NCBI GenBank assembly: GCA_021734785.1
Contig: JAIPIF010000005.1
Location: 1-64,000 of the forward strand
Length of the DNA: 64,000 bases
Source of the DNA: Candidatus Altimarinota bacterium
GTDB lineage: Bacteria; Patescibacteriota; Gracilibacteria; UBA4473
Direction: 5' to 3'
Shown one piece after another: positions 9,001 through 14,926 of this stretch (position 1 is its first letter; the number at the start of each line of letters is the position of its first letter). The position numbers were made by a program, and so were the translations under genes. The notes under the pieces were generated by a model. The model saw nothing but the letters and a program-made list of their open reading frames with translations, was not told the origin of the DNA and searched no databases.

Positions 9001-10490
9001 GCATCCAGGGTCACCACGGCGGTGTTGTTTGTGCTCAGGACAATCGCCCCATCGGTCCCCGTGTCGGTGACCGTGATGGAGCTGTCGTCTTGCAGGATAG
9101 AATTGGCAGCCCCCAGCTGTGTGGTCACGAAATCATAGATCTGATCCGCGGTGGAGAGATGCGTCGTGTCGGCGTCCGACGGCGTGGCAGTCGGCACATC
9201 CCCGATCGCGTCCCAGTCACTCGCATCCGCACTGGAGAGCGCCGCAATGTCCACCCCATCGACGGTGCCGGTGACGGCGAGGTTGCCGGTGACGGTTGTT
9301 GTCCCTCCGGTTCCTTCGATAAAAACTGCCGGAGCACTAAGGGAAATTTCTCCGTTTGAACCGGTTGCCTCCAAAATAATATCGCTATTCGCCTGTTCGT
9401 TTAAAAGATAAATGTTTCTGTTTGTTGCAGGAGGAATTGACATCCCTGTTGGCAAAATATGAAGTTTTAACAGTTGTTGCGATTTCAAAGACAAACTCCC
9501 ATCCGTATCTGAAGTTACAATCTCCATTGCTTGAGTTGGATCAGCTGCAAAACTCATGGTGTCCGCGCTACTCTCCAACACCTTGACCCCATTCATGTAC
9601 AGCGAGCTCTGCCCCAGGTGCAGATCCTGCACCCACAGATGTTTCCACCAGCGATCGGGTCCCCCCAGCGAGTACTGCGAGACCACCGCCGGTCCCACCC
9701 CCGCATCCTGCGTGGCACCCGTCATCTCGGGAAACATACTCCCCTCCAGCTGCACCGCCATGGCCGCACAGGTCTCCCCCTCGTCCGCGACCCCGTTTGC
9801 GTTGGTGTCTACAGAGAGCGAATACCCCGTGGGGCATCCCCCCACCGTGGCCGCTGTGGTGGCAGTAGATTTGACGTGGAGTTTGCCTTCGGGAGACGCC
9901 GTCCCGATCCCAAAGGAATCCGTCCCCGAGTCCCACACCAGATTGGCATCAGCCGACAGCGTCGAGCCGGATTTGAACTGAATCTGCCCGTCACTCGTCC
10001 CCGCCACAGCCAGTCCGCTGGTGGTGACATCCTCCCAAGAAGTGCCATTGAAGAAAAAGAGATCCGTCCCATCGGTATAGATCGATCCAGCGATCCCACT
10101 GGGAGCTGACGGCAGCTGCGAGAGCGTCATCTGCCCGGTGCCCCATTTGATCCCGCGGAAGCAGGGCGTCCCAGCGCCGTTGATCGTGGTGAAATTGGCC
10201 GGACAGCCAGCATTATTGGGGACGATCATCCCGATCCCCACGCTGTCATCTGTCTTGACCAGCGGCGTGCCCCCATCACTGCTGTAGAGCAGCCGGGACA
10301 TGCGCAGCATTTTGTTGAAGTCCGAAACGCTCAGCCGCGACCCCACAGAGTAGTCATCCACATCGTACGGCGTGTGCAGGGTCGTCTGCGCCCAGGCCTG
10401 GCCCCCCGGAAAAATGCCCGAGAAAACAATGCCCCCGATCCCCAGGATCAGCAGTGGTTTTTTGAGCACACGGAGGAGCGTTCTTGGCAT
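1..10490 (-). CDS. Giant secreted repeat protein with phage-tail-fibre-like modules (3' end outside window)
   Basis: Reading from the ATG at 10490 gives about 3,496 codons with no stop, so the gene runs out of the left edge. The N-terminus MPRTLLRVLKKPLLILGIGG followed by a hydrophobic stretch and AWA-Q is a signal peptide, so the product is exported. The rest is Gly/Thr/Asp/Ala-rich, has almost no Cys, and is assembled from recurring modules: NVGIGT(x)SP 'structural' motifs about every 0.5-1 kb, ALTGDPTAPT...IATTAFVQ segments typical of phage tail fibres, DQIYDFVT segments, LWVQDxHLG segments, and LTGTVSVTAAS...AVGDAVKIGSE segments. Such modules in known proteins form long trimeric beta-rich fibres. 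I infer a very long surface fibre or adhesin; the function is unknown. The C-terminus, where a chaperone or anchoring domain would sit, is not visible. No ribosome binding site precedes the ATG. Open plus-strand frames across this region are antisense shadows. Confidence 0.93.
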   Translation of the reverse strand, partial: MPRTLLRVLKKPLLILGIGGIVFSGIFPGGQAWAQTTLHTPYDVDDYSVGSRLSVSDFNKMLRMSRLLYSSDGGTPLVKTDDSVGIGMIVPNNAGCPANFTTINGAGTPCFRGIKWGTGQMTLSQLPSAPSGIAGSIYTDGTDLFFFNGTSWEDVTTSGLAVAGTSDGQIQFKSGSTLSADANLVWDSGTDSFGIGTASPEGKLHVKSTATTAATVGGCPTGYSLSVDTNANGVADEGETCAAMAVQLEGSMFPEMTGATQDAGVGPAVVSQYSLGGPDRWWKHLWVQDLHLGQSSLYMNGVKVLESSADTMSFAADPTQAMEIVTSDTDGSLSLKSQQLLKLHILPTGMSIPPATNRNIYLLNEQANSDIILEATGSNGEISLSAPAVFIEGTGGTTTVTGNLAVTGTVDGVDIAALSSADASDWDAIGDVPTATPSDADTTHLSTADQIYDFVTTQLGAANSILQDDSSITVTDTGTDGAIVLSTNNTAVVTLDASQHVGIGVGTPTALVHARGNLSESLTGTVSVSAASDAVTGSGTVFSSELAVGDAIQIGSEVFTVSAIGSDTSLTLDSTHTAGATDATAYADPTLLSVETGDQATGLVVTKTGNVGIGTAVPASALDVDGTVTATLFSGSGASLTSLPWSSLTSVPSGLDDGDDNTTYTPTELAADDITDDLIQSLSNVTVTEAATGEVLQWNGAAWVDSMIESAEISDWTSATSGFLSSSDVTGKANKAVPAATGNFATLAVDGDLTDSGLILNDSGTGTTDLWSADKIITQINTTADTDWDVNGSDVYRATGNVGIGHAAGTTNEGKLHVVAEPSVLATTTSCPAGYTWTVDEDASGTLTIGDTCAKAAVFVEGDILPEMTGAVQDGGTGDFVVSQRNIGGPKTWFQNLWVQDIHLGASTLYMNGQPVLASDDEKMDFYATDEQVMNIRTRGEGGVMNIKGESGLNFVVPSGTGLSSKNISLTNNLPNGDISLTTSMSGGDISLLTAGSGANISANASAQIQLYAVDRIGMNAPTIDVNGDLDVSGEFSLSALSLPEQAQTPGYNSGEGKIYALEDGGETKLYFRNDTGGITELTAPEADPQVGANTLGYIPFWNGSALVSSTSLFEDAQGEVGIGTATPAGDLHVVGDTFPVGFFERTTTETVGNFIDTTGLASGFQLKTTSSGTMADGFGGGMIFTLADTGGSNNAARIYVRRDGAGEAGALQFMTGTTPRLTIRSTGMTGIGVVSPTALLHLDAGTTSTAPLKLTAGTNLITPETGALEFDGTQLFFTPETERKTVAFLDSNIAGTAAKATDLAGGATGSLPFQAATDDTDFLAAGIDGQVLKLASGVPTWADEVSYSSTQLQADDLSDNTTTDLAEGTSLYFTNQRAIDAVGGAKNDAGTTTSDLWSAVKIQSQIDNATAGAIVSEADTLASVTARGATTTDAITVGGVAVSGALDAALTGTVSVTAASASVTGSGTAFNTELAVGDAVKIGSEIFTVSAIGSDTSLTLDSAHSAGATDATAYTDPNLLALNTGDAASKFVVNKSGNVGIGTPTPATKLDVAGVITATGGTSTEWNTAYSWGDHAGLYRAIGWVPAWTDITSIPADIADGDDDTTIADGLTCGSNEILKWDGAAWGCVADENTTYSPTELAADDLTDDPLTTLSDVTITTAAGGEILQYEVGTGWINAVLEVADLNDWEAQTGSFLTEEIDGSISNELITATSWIDTVETPNTLRITEAGVNWDTVITGFASASHGHAVGDLPIAAVADADTTHIATGDQIYDFVTGLGYATLADPIFTGNPQGPTPLENDNDTSLATTAFVQTEISGLQDRVDGTCVEGSSIRVINADGTVTCEEDTDTDTTIADGLTCGTGEFIAWTGTAWVCASETDPAVAAINGLIKSNGTTISAAQVDVDYLTPGTAASTYAPLASPVLTGDPTAPTPLADDNDTSIATTAFVQGEIGDRIPTVPAATDNNFPTFSSGVLVDSGYAVNDAGSGTADLWTANKITTAISEEIVASGGDTDWAETGTVVYQLTKNVGIGTSDFDGTPAAGRLVVQGSSADGTTNVFVARDSEGVNLYTLDTDGNVTATSFSGSGAGLTGLPWASLTGAPANLDTDSTDDFDGSTVGNLGDVTLTQALAGDFLRYDGAAWVDAVLTAGDIPDLSGTYLTAEVDGSISNELITAFGWDDGTNTLTITEAGADWPVPITGFASAAHTHTASDVPTAAVADGDIANLATGDQIYDFVTGFGYAPLASPALTGDPTAPTATAGDSDTSIATTAFVQTEIGTINVDDTEYWSDILNNTGEYMSYQPNNVACAADQVLKWDNLNTRWVCGDDIDTFEANTDNQTLTWTEATNILEISGGNTQEIIGFQERVDGTCAEGSSIRVIAADGTVTCEEDTDTDTQLTESQVEGFVFDTDNTAGATKILANADGIDLLTLQRQTDTAPTGNFLDFEDALGTSLFTVDITGALTAASLTGDGSGLTALNGSQITTGTVADARIADTITRDSELTSALASKLDANTPITGGTATKITFDTDGLVTAGTDATTADIADSLDRRYVTDAELAVLQATSGSNSGDQTSIVGITGTLAQFNTALTDATFATGGGTATGTNTGDQTAATVAATDNFTNSAGTDVQTVLENFDTSLSGKYDLVVAPTTGNIATFGAGGLADGGYTLNDAGDTTTDLWSANQISAEITSRITESGGDTDWTENSTTVYQLTKNVGIGTTSPTAQLHTQGNLSTALTGTVSVTAASTAVTGLGTAFSTELAVGDAVKIGSETFTVSAIGSNTSLTLDSTHTAGASGVTAYSDPNLLALDTGDGVNKFVVDKGGNVTATSFTDGTASLSGGAITGLVSATDGTASWSSNNLSGFGSISATTLTDGTASLSGGALTNVKLGSLTTDGFLKTSAGDGTLIVDTNTYLTGNEEITLSGDVTGTGATAIITTVSWENAAALDATGALVTDYLEETELDSFSEWNTQVALTGTPGVNTFLQGDGTWVAGYLDADGTDAVDDADADATNELQDLTATSITGGATLDLSDTTSDVSIVGSGATTVTQTDGSTITISSTDDMLTQEEVEDFVGGMVGSQTRIAVAYDDETGLLNFTVDDMNDTVSAWADGDTLPVCPAGSHLYNDGGVIGCSATDAVDDNVDGTELDGVFPTGVGLLARTGAGTYSVDTKDYLDSTELDSFNEWNTQIALTGTPGATEFLRGDGSWVTGYLDSDGTDDVLTEADVEGFVFDTDNVAGATKILANADGIDLLTLQRQTDTAPTGNFLSFLDAAGASLLTVDITGALTATSFSGEGSGLTGLTESQITDLDHFTTADETDPIFSLWDKSTGITITESQISDLQNYLTAESDPVVGAINGLVKADGVGNISVAVADADYLTPGTAASTYLTDITGQDLSTADNTTSGFITASSTDTLTNKTFDANGMGNSISNLEVGDLAGSAVLTAAEWAAATKDDTAIPTAAAVAGAINAYADTDWVESGGNIYRETGNVGIG
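628..820 (-). repeat. Giant-protein module 'VEGFVFDTDN...TVDITGALTA', copy 1
   Basis: In-frame module inside the giant gene. It encodes the VEGFVFDTDN, ILANADGIDLLTLQRQTD and PTGNFL segments and ends in TVDITGALTA. It is nearly the same as the copy at 3095-3300, with differences mainly at synonymous and a few non-synonymous sites. Confidence 0.8.
2030..2290 (-). repeat. Giant-protein module 'LTGTVSVTAAS...AVGDAVKIGSE', copy 1
   Basis: Module of about 85 residues: LTGTVSVTAAS, a variable VTGxGTAF segment, ELAVGDAVKIGSE, FTVSAIGS, TSLTLDSTHTAGA and a closing DPNLLALDTGD. It is repeated at 5890-6150 and 8700-8935, each time directly next to an NVGIGT motif. Confidence 0.8.
3095..3300 (-). repeat. 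Giant-protein module 'VEGFVFDTDN...TVDITGALTA', copy 2
   Basis: Second copy of the module at 628-820, with the same DNA-level skeleton, including the stretch encoding LQRQTDTAPTGNFL. The two copies are 2.5 kb apart in the same frame. Confidence 0.8.
3660..3810 (-). repeat. Phage-tail-fibre-type module, copy 1
   Basis: Encodes DQIYDFVTGFGYAPLASPAL, then TGDPTAPTATAGDSDTSIAT and TAFVQTEI. The 'PLASPxLTGxPTAPT...IATTAFV' pattern is a well-known repeat of tailed-phage fibre proteins. Related copies lie at 4639-4740 and 5038-5195. Confidence 0.85.
4639..4740 (-). repeat. Phage-tail-fibre-type module, copy 2
   Basis: Encodes YAPLASPVLTGDPTAPTPLA followed by DDNDTSIATTAFVQGEI. This copy is shorter than the other two: the DQIYDFVT segment is missing and a TPGTAAST segment takes its place. 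Confidence 0.85.
5038..5195 (-). repeat. Phage-tail-fibre-type module, copy 3
   Basis: Encodes DQIYDFVTGLGYATLADPIF, then TGNPQGPTPLENDNDTSLAT and TAFVQTEI. It is the most diverged of the three copies (PLASP replaced by TLADP). Confidence 0.8.
5890..6150 (-). repeat. Giant-protein module 'LTGTVSVTAAS...AVGDAVKIGSE', copy 2
   Basis: Same module as 2030-2290, here with DPNLLALNTGDAASKFVV at its C-terminal side leading into GNVGIGTPTP. At protein level it differs from the other copies at a limited number of positions. Confidence 0.8.
7736..8013 (-). repeat. Giant-protein module with LWVQDIHLG, copy 1
   Basis: Encodes CPAGYTWTVDEDASG, an ILPEMTGAVQDGG segment, GGPKTWFQNLWVQDIHLGAS and TLYMNGQPVLAS. 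It is paralogous to 9573-9850 and is one of the few modules containing Cys (two per copy). Confidence 0.8.
8700..8935 (-). repeat. Giant-protein module 'LTGTVSVSAAS...AVGDAIQIGSE', copy 3
   Basis: Third copy of the module also seen at 2030-2290 and 5890-6150. It reads AVGDAIQIGSEVFTVSAIGS and then TSLTLDSTHTAGATDATAYA. Confidence 0.8.
9573..9850 (-). repeat. Giant-protein module with LWVQDLHLG, copy 2
   Basis: Encodes CPTGYSLSVDTNANG, FPEMTGATQDAGVG, GGPDRWWKHLWVQDLHLGQS and SLYMNGVKVLES. It is the N-terminal-most of the two copies in the protein. Confidence 0.8.
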
Positions 10491-10931
10491 TGAGGAGGCG
10501 AAGGTTTTGGAGCGAACAAAACTTGTTCCTGCACATTTTCCGTGATTTGACCCTCGGGTTCAAAGAAAAGCCCTTGCGCCAGTGCAAGCAATGTGGGTAA
10601 AAAATATTTGCGCAGCACTTTTGGGCGTCGTTTTGCGGTTTTTCGCGTTTTTTGTATAAAAAATTTGCTCAAAAAAAATGTGTTCGTGTTCACTTTTTTA
10701 TTTCATAAAAATTTTGTGCAAGAAGGGAAATTTTTTGCGATGTTTCAGGGGTTTTTTGAATTCATTTTTTCTTGGTCCAAAAAAAGAGAATTTTTTAGAA
10801 TTTTTGCATTTCATTTCTCCAAAAGTTTTGCACAATTTTGCAAGTTTTTGGCATTTTCTCTTCCCGTGACAAAAAAAATATTGCCATATTGTGTTTTTGT
10901 GGGGAAAGAGAGTTTTGTCATTCCTCCCTCC

Positions 10932-10954
10932 TTCCCCCCTCACTGAGGGGGGAA
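10932..10954. repeat. GC-rich palindrome
   Basis: Perfect 11-bp arms TTCCCCCCTCA / TGAGGGGGGAA around a single C, followed by a run of T. It belongs to the C6/G6 palindrome class that recurs in this window's spacers and could act as a terminator. Confidence 0.75.
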
Positions 10955-10990
10955 TCTTTTTTTATTCGTTTGAAAACAACCCCCCTCCAA

Positions 10991-11012
10991 CTCCCCCCTT
11001 GTCAGGGGGGAG
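10991..11012. terminator. Terminator-like C6/G6 hairpin
   Basis: Arms CTCCCCCC / GGGGGGAG with loop TTGTCA, followed by GGTTTTATTTTC. A strong stem plus a T-rich tract fits an intrinsic terminator, although no plus-strand gene precedes it. Its sequence is nearly the reverse complement of the element at 11042-11063. Confidence 0.5.
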
Positions 11013-11049
11013 GGTTTTATTTTCTTTTTTCCTCTTTTTTTGTCCCCCC

Positions 11050-11097
11050 TGACAAGGGGGGACCGTCCCGCTACAGCGGGACAGGGGGGGTTGTCTG
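11050..11097 (+). repeat. Composite palindromic element, copy A (left of cassette)
   Basis: Order of parts: TGACAAGGGGGG, a GTCCCGC...GCGGGAC hairpin, a G run, then TTGTCTG. The same parts in the same order and orientation occur at 14927-14971, on the other side of the two Bacteroidetes-like genes. The left end overlaps a GTCCCCCC/GGGGGGAC hairpin at 11042-11063. Confidence 0.75.
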
Positions 11098-11300
11098 TCA
11101 AGGAGAGGGTGTTATTGAAATCCCCCACTCCAACGGGACGGGGTTTTGCCGTAAAAAAGGGCACTCCTTTCCCATACAAAAAATCATTTGACATTTTTTG
11201 TCAAATATGCGACAAATCCGGTGTCTTTTGGTTCTTTTTTGACCAAAAAAACGAGCCAGAAGCGTTCTTTGACAACATCGGACAATCCAATCAACCAAAC

Positions 11301-11364
11301 TCGTTCTAGATCGAGCGGCTGAGTGCAGAGCTGATCTGCTTTTTGGCGCTTGATCGGAGAACGA
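11301..11364 (+). promoter_or_regulatory. Long imperfect inverted repeat, possible structured leader
   Basis: The 5' arm TCGTTCTAGATCGAGCG pairs with CGCTTGATCGGAGAACGA with few mismatches, and an inner GCAGA...TCTGC hairpin lies inside. It is 57 bp upstream of the ATG at 11421, so it may form an RNA structure in the leader or be an operator. I recognise no known riboswitch. Confidence 0.4.
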
Positions 11365-11420
11365 TAGAAGGGAAGAAATAAAAAAATTTAATTTAGTAAT
11401 CACAAAAAACAAAAAACGAT

Positions 11421-14258
11421 ATGAAAAATTTAATCACAATTTTGCTGATCCTGCTCGGGATGAGTGGGATGGCACAGGAACACACGACAAACATGTCGCA
11501 ATTCAGTACGGAAATTGATCCGTACTCGGATGCCCTGACTGCTGCAGGAGAATATTCTGCAGTGGTTTCTGGAAACATTGATGAATTCGGATATAGCAAC
11601 AGTGAGATTGATGTTTTCTTAAGTGAAAATCTTGAGTGGAGTGGAACCATTTCTGGTCAATCTGGCATTGGCCAAAGAGGAGTACCAGCAATCGATACAG
11701 ATGGAAATCTATATGTCGCTTGTTATGCCTACGGAGAAACAACTTTACCCGACGGCTCAACTGTTTCTCTTTCCACCACGTGGTATTCATTCTTGCTGGC
11801 AAAATTTGATGCCAGTGGGAATACTATTTGGACTCAAGATTTTTTAATTAGCGGATCATCAACCATTCGTGACCTTGAGGTAAATGGAAATAAAATTACT
11901 ACTGAGGGAATCCTTAATGGAGAATTTTTTGCCAGCACAGATTCAACGATCTCGAGCAATTCTCAAGACTTCTTTACCGTAGTGTACGACACTGCTGGCA
12001 ACTACCAGTGGGCAAATGTACACGGAAGCAGTAATGGATCTGAGCAAGGGGTAGAAAGCTTCATTCTCGGAAGCAGTGTGTATGCCACCGGAAGTTTCCG
12101 TGACACTGCAAGCTTTGGAACGATTAACAAGACAGCTGTGTACGGAAATGATTACTACATCGCAAGCTATGGTTTGAGTGATGGAAGTACAAACTGGGTG
12201 GCTACCCCTGGCGGACTCTGGGATAATGAAAATTATCTTTTTTCCACCGGCTACGGTAGTGGAATCTATGTTGCAGGATCATTGCAAAGTGATCTTGACC
12301 TGAAAGACAAAGATGACAATGTTTTTACCACACTGCAGAATTACAGTGGCGAAGACATTTTCCTTGCCAGTTACAACACTTCTAGCAGCGTCCTCTGGGG
12401 CAAATCCTACAAATGCTCTGGAACCCCAAAACTTCGCTCTATCGCATACATCGACAATGGAACGGTATTTGTTGGGGGGTCAATTCAGGATACATTTTAT
12501 CTGAATGATGCCCGGACCGCGTATTTTTACGCTGCAAATGAAGATCCATTTATGATGATGTGCGATGCCAGCAATGGCGACATTGTATGGGCTCAGCACT
12601 TTCCTGGCAGCGGAACACAAGAAGTACTTGCAAGCGTAAAAGTGGCAAATAACAAGCTGTTTACGTTGGGACAAATGTCGACAAATTCCACTGCGATGGA
12701 CATGGATCCATCACAGACAGGCACTGCAAATCTGAATGGAAGCAATGGACAATCTTTTGTTATTGTCTATGAAAACCACAACGCCTACATGGGCGGAAGC
12801 AGTGATCCCTCTGACAGTGCAAACTGGTCGGGCAATCACTTGCCAGTAGACTTGGAGAATTTGCTGATTCCTGCGGGACTTAGCAACAATCCAACATTCA
12901 CATCTGCTGCCAGCTGTGATGAAATCACCATCGAAGATGGTGCATCGCTGATCGGACAGGGAAACCTGACGCATACGACAGCGTACGTCCAAAAAGAGAT
13001 CACCGGATGGACCAATTCAAACGACGGCTGGCACTTTTTGTCGGCTCCTGTCGCAAGTATGACCATCTCCGGATCGCCATTTGCCCCTGGGGCAAGTGAT
13101 GATCTGTATCGTTTTAGTGAGTCAGATCATGTCTGGCTCAATTATAAAGATGGAACCAACCCTCCGGGGACGTTTTCTACCTTTGAAACGATGGTGGGAT
13201 ATCTGGTTGCGCGGGCAAGTACGGAGACGCTTTCTTTTGAAGGCTCTTTGAATGTAAACTCGAGCTACCAAAAAAACCTCACCAATTCCAACTCCGGTTG
13301 GAACCTGGTAGGCAATCCATATTCTTCAAAAATCGACTGGTCTGAAGTGAGTCTGGTCAATGCCGACTCACCCAAGACAATTGATAAAACTACCGGAGCG
13401 TACAACGATCTAGGTGTAGATCTGGATGTGTGCGAAGGGATCTTTTTGTATGCAAGTGGTGCTGGAGCCTCACTGACCATCGAGTCAGCGGACCAGACGC
13501 ACGGAAGTGTCGCAAAAAAAGACGGCAGCCTAAATCAAGCCAGGCTTTTTGCCGGCTTTGGAGTGCTTTCCGTGCACACCACTCTGGTAGTCGATCCTGC
13601 GGCAGCGATCTCTTTTGATCCACCGCACGATGCACGCTACCTGACACCATTCACGGAGATTCCGTGGCTTTGTCACTATCTCGAGGGAGATGATGTATTT
13701 GTGTCAAAGTTTGCTTTTTCGGAAGCAGATCAGCCGCAAAAAATCCGGACATATTTCAAAATTCCGGACAACTCCCGTGATATCCTGATGATCCACGGCG
13801 CTCCGGTAAATTCCGAAGCCATCGTGGCAAATCGCGAGGTCACCAACGAGATGGAGATCACCTTCTCACTCGAGGGCGAACTGCTTGCTGGCGATGTTTT
13901 CTTGAAAGACAATGCCACCGGCACAGAGACCGACCTCAGTGAAGGCGAAACCTACACATTCACTGCAAGCAGTGAAGATGATCCCTGGCGATTCACGCTC
14001 CTCTTTTCCCCAGTGGAAGTGGAGGAAGTGGAATCTGATGAACCGGAAATTTCCATTTTTCCGAACCCCGTCCAAGACGTGATGACGATCGAATCTGAAT
14101 CAAGCGATATTTTTCAGATCGTCTCTCTGTCGGGACAGGTGATGCGGGAATTTGAAGTGGATGGTTCGACTCAGGTAAATCTGTCGGATCTGCCGAGTGG
14201 GATGTACCTGCTAAAAAGTAAAACGAATGTTAAATCTACAAAAATCATAAAACGATGA
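11421..14258 (+). CDS. Secreted beta-propeller-like protein with T9SS (Por) C-terminal sorting domain
   Basis: 945 aa. MKNLITILLILLGMSGMAQ is a signal peptide. Residues about 70-450 hold repeated segments of the type DTDGNLYVACYAYG and LLAKFDASGNTIWTQDF, resembling SBBP-type beta-propeller repeats common in Bacteroidetes surface proteins. Residues about 455-530 contain a SANWSGNHLPVDLENLLIPA segment seen in similar Bacteroidetes proteins. Residues about 876-945 (EISIFPNPVQDVMTIES ... LPSGMYLLKSKTNVKSTKII-KR) match the type A sorting domain of the type IX secretion system: an 'FPNP' start, a GMYLL strand and a basic end. T9SS is known from the Bacteroidetes group, so this gene is out of place here. 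The leader is A-rich without a Shine-Dalgarno sequence, and codon use is more AT-rich than in the giant gene. It overlaps the next gene by 4 bp (ATGA). Horizontal transfer is the simplest reading. Confidence 0.85.
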   Translation: MKNLITILLILLGMSGMAQEHTTNMSQFSTEIDPYSDALTAAGEYSAVVSGNIDEFGYSNSEIDVFLSENLEWSGTISGQSGIGQRGVPAIDTDGNLYVACYAYGETTLPDGSTVSLSTTWYSFLLAKFDASGNTIWTQDFLISGSSTIRDLEVNGNKITTEGILNGEFFASTDSTISSNSQDFFTVVYDTAGNYQWANVHGSSNGSEQGVESFILGSSVYATGSFRDTASFGTINKTAVYGNDYYIASYGLSDGSTNWVATPGGLWDNENYLFSTGYGSGIYVAGSLQSDLDLKDKDDNVFTTLQNYSGEDIFLASYNTSSSVLWGKSYKCSGTPKLRSIAYIDNGTVFVGGSIQDTFYLNDARTAYFYAANEDPFMMMCDASNGDIVWAQHFPGSGTQEVLASVKVANNKLFTLGQMSTNSTAMDMDPSQTGTANLNGSNGQSFVIVYENHNAYMGGSSDPSDSANWSGNHLPVDLENLLIPAGLSNNPTFTSAASCDEITIEDGASLIGQGNLTHTTAYVQKEITGWTNSNDGWHFLSAPVASMTISGSPFAPGASDDLYRFSESDHVWLNYKDGTNPPGTFSTFETMVGYLVARASTETLSFEGSLNVNSSYQKNLTNSNSGWNLVGNPYSSKIDWSEVSLVNADSPKTIDKTTGAYNDLGVDLDVCEGIFLYASGAGASLTIESADQTHGSVAKKDGSLNQARLFAGFGVLSVHTTLVVDPAAAISFDPPHDARYLTPFTEIPWLCHYLEGDDVFVSKFAFSEADQPQKIRTYFKIPDNSRDILMIHGAPVNSEAIVANREVTNEMEITFSLEGELLAGDVFLKDNATGTETDLSEGETYTFTASSEDDPWRFTLLFSPVEVEEVESDEPEISIFPNPVQDVMTIESESSDIFQIVSLSGQVMREFEVDGSTQVNLSDLPSGMYLLKSKTNVKSTKIIKR

Positions 14259-14506
14259 AGAAATATTTTGTAATTTTAATTTTAGGAATGACGCTCGCAC
14301 TCGGCACAGCCGACGTGCTGGCCCAGGATCCACCACCACCGCCACCGGATCACGGCTACGGAAGCAACCGTGACAGCGGCGGCGGCGCCCCCATCGAAGG
14401 GGGGCACTGGATCCTTTTGGGTCTGGGGGGTGCTTACTTGCTCTACAAAGTAGGAGAGCAAAGCTACAAAAGCTACCAGGAGAAGAAGAAAAGTCTGCTG
14501 GACTAA
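14255..14506 (+). CDS. Small signal-peptide protein with C-terminal membrane anchor (PID-CTERM-like)
   Basis: 83 aa. An N-terminal signal peptide (MKKYFVILILGMTLALG...LAQ) is followed by a run of six prolines and a Gly-rich linker. The C-terminal part has APIEGGHWILLGLGGAYLLY, then a basic tail YKSYQEKKKS. The 'P-I-(D/E)-G-G' motif, one hydrophobic helix and a basic end resemble the small Bacteroidetes proteins called PID-CTERM, a putative protein-sorting signal; this is from memory of the family and is tentative. It overlaps the T9SS-sorted gene by 4 bp, so the two are co-transcribed and were probably acquired together. A CCCCGATCGGGG hairpin follows directly. Confidence 0.7.
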   Translation: MKKYFVILILGMTLALGTADVLAQDPPPPPPDHGYGSNRDSGGGAPIEGGHWILLGLGGAYLLYKVGEQSYKSYQEKKKSLLD

Positions 14507-14513
14507 AATATTT

Positions 14514-14525
14514 CCCCGATCGGGG
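14514..14525 (+). terminator. Short palindromic hairpin after the Bacteroidetes-like pair
   Basis: A perfect CCCCGATCGGGG palindrome begins 7 bp after the stop codon, with an AT-rich stretch containing T runs 15-20 bp downstream. It probably ends the two-gene transcript, but there is no immediate T tract. Confidence 0.4.
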
Positions 14526-14926
14526 AGATTAATCATAATTTTAGTTTTTGAAGGTGAAATCTTCCACGCTCCCCCCTCACGCAAAAGTGAGGGTCTTGGC
14601 GACGTACATGATTGATACTGCCCCTCTCTGAGAAGTCGGAGAGGCTGCTGCATTTAATTTTGGTTTGGTTTTTGGAAACTGCCCCTCGCGGGATTCAACT
14701 CCCCGCGAGGTACTCAGTGAAGTCTGATGTTTTCAATGTTGAAGGGCGAGTACAGAAATGTACCGCCCTTTTTTCTTTTTTGTCATTCCGGCTTTTCTTT
14801 TTTGTCATTCCGACCTCCGACCCGGAATCTTCCCCCTCCTCATTCCCATGAAAATGGGAATCCATTCCTTTCCCCCTCATTCCCGACCCCGATCGGGAAT
14901 CCATTCCGTTTCAAAAAAAACCCCCT

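Larger units (their letters stand above)
10491..11420. other. Gene-free divergent spacer, AT-rich then palindrome-rich
   Basis: No convincing gene. The first 430 bp (10590-10920) are extremely T/A-rich with many homopolymer runs, unlike the GC-rich gene to the left. From 10932 to 11097 there are four GC-rich inverted repeats, and from 11186 to 11206 a dyad with ATTTGACA/TGTCAAAT arms around T5. A longer inverted repeat lies at 11301-11364. The spacer separates the giant minus-strand gene from the plus-strand Bacteroidetes-like cassette and should hold both promoters, but I cannot identify either with confidence. Confidence 0.6.

Noticed and set aside
61-9981. Many plus-strand open frames of 60-290 codons across the first 10 kb
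   Set aside because: They are antisense to one continuous minus-strand frame with signal peptide and recognisable modules; their translations are compositionally odd (Pro/Arg/His-rich) and have no start context.
1-10490. Prophage tail region
   Set aside because: The protein has a Sec-type signal peptide and no phage genes are visible on its right; the left neighbour is outside the window, so this is only a provisional rejection.
10590-10920. AT-rich island as a replication origin
   Set aside because: No DnaA-box cluster (TTATCCACA-like) and no dnaA/dnaN genes nearby.
10940-11194. Small frames in the 10.9-11.2 kb spacer
   Set aside because: They translate the C6/G6 palindromes and give the typical repeat-derived peptides, not genes.
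11421-14506. Cassette as a plain assembly chimera
   Set aside because: Not excluded, but the flanks carry the same palindrome classes as the rest of the window and there is no abrupt loss of pattern, so transfer is preferred until read data say otherwise.
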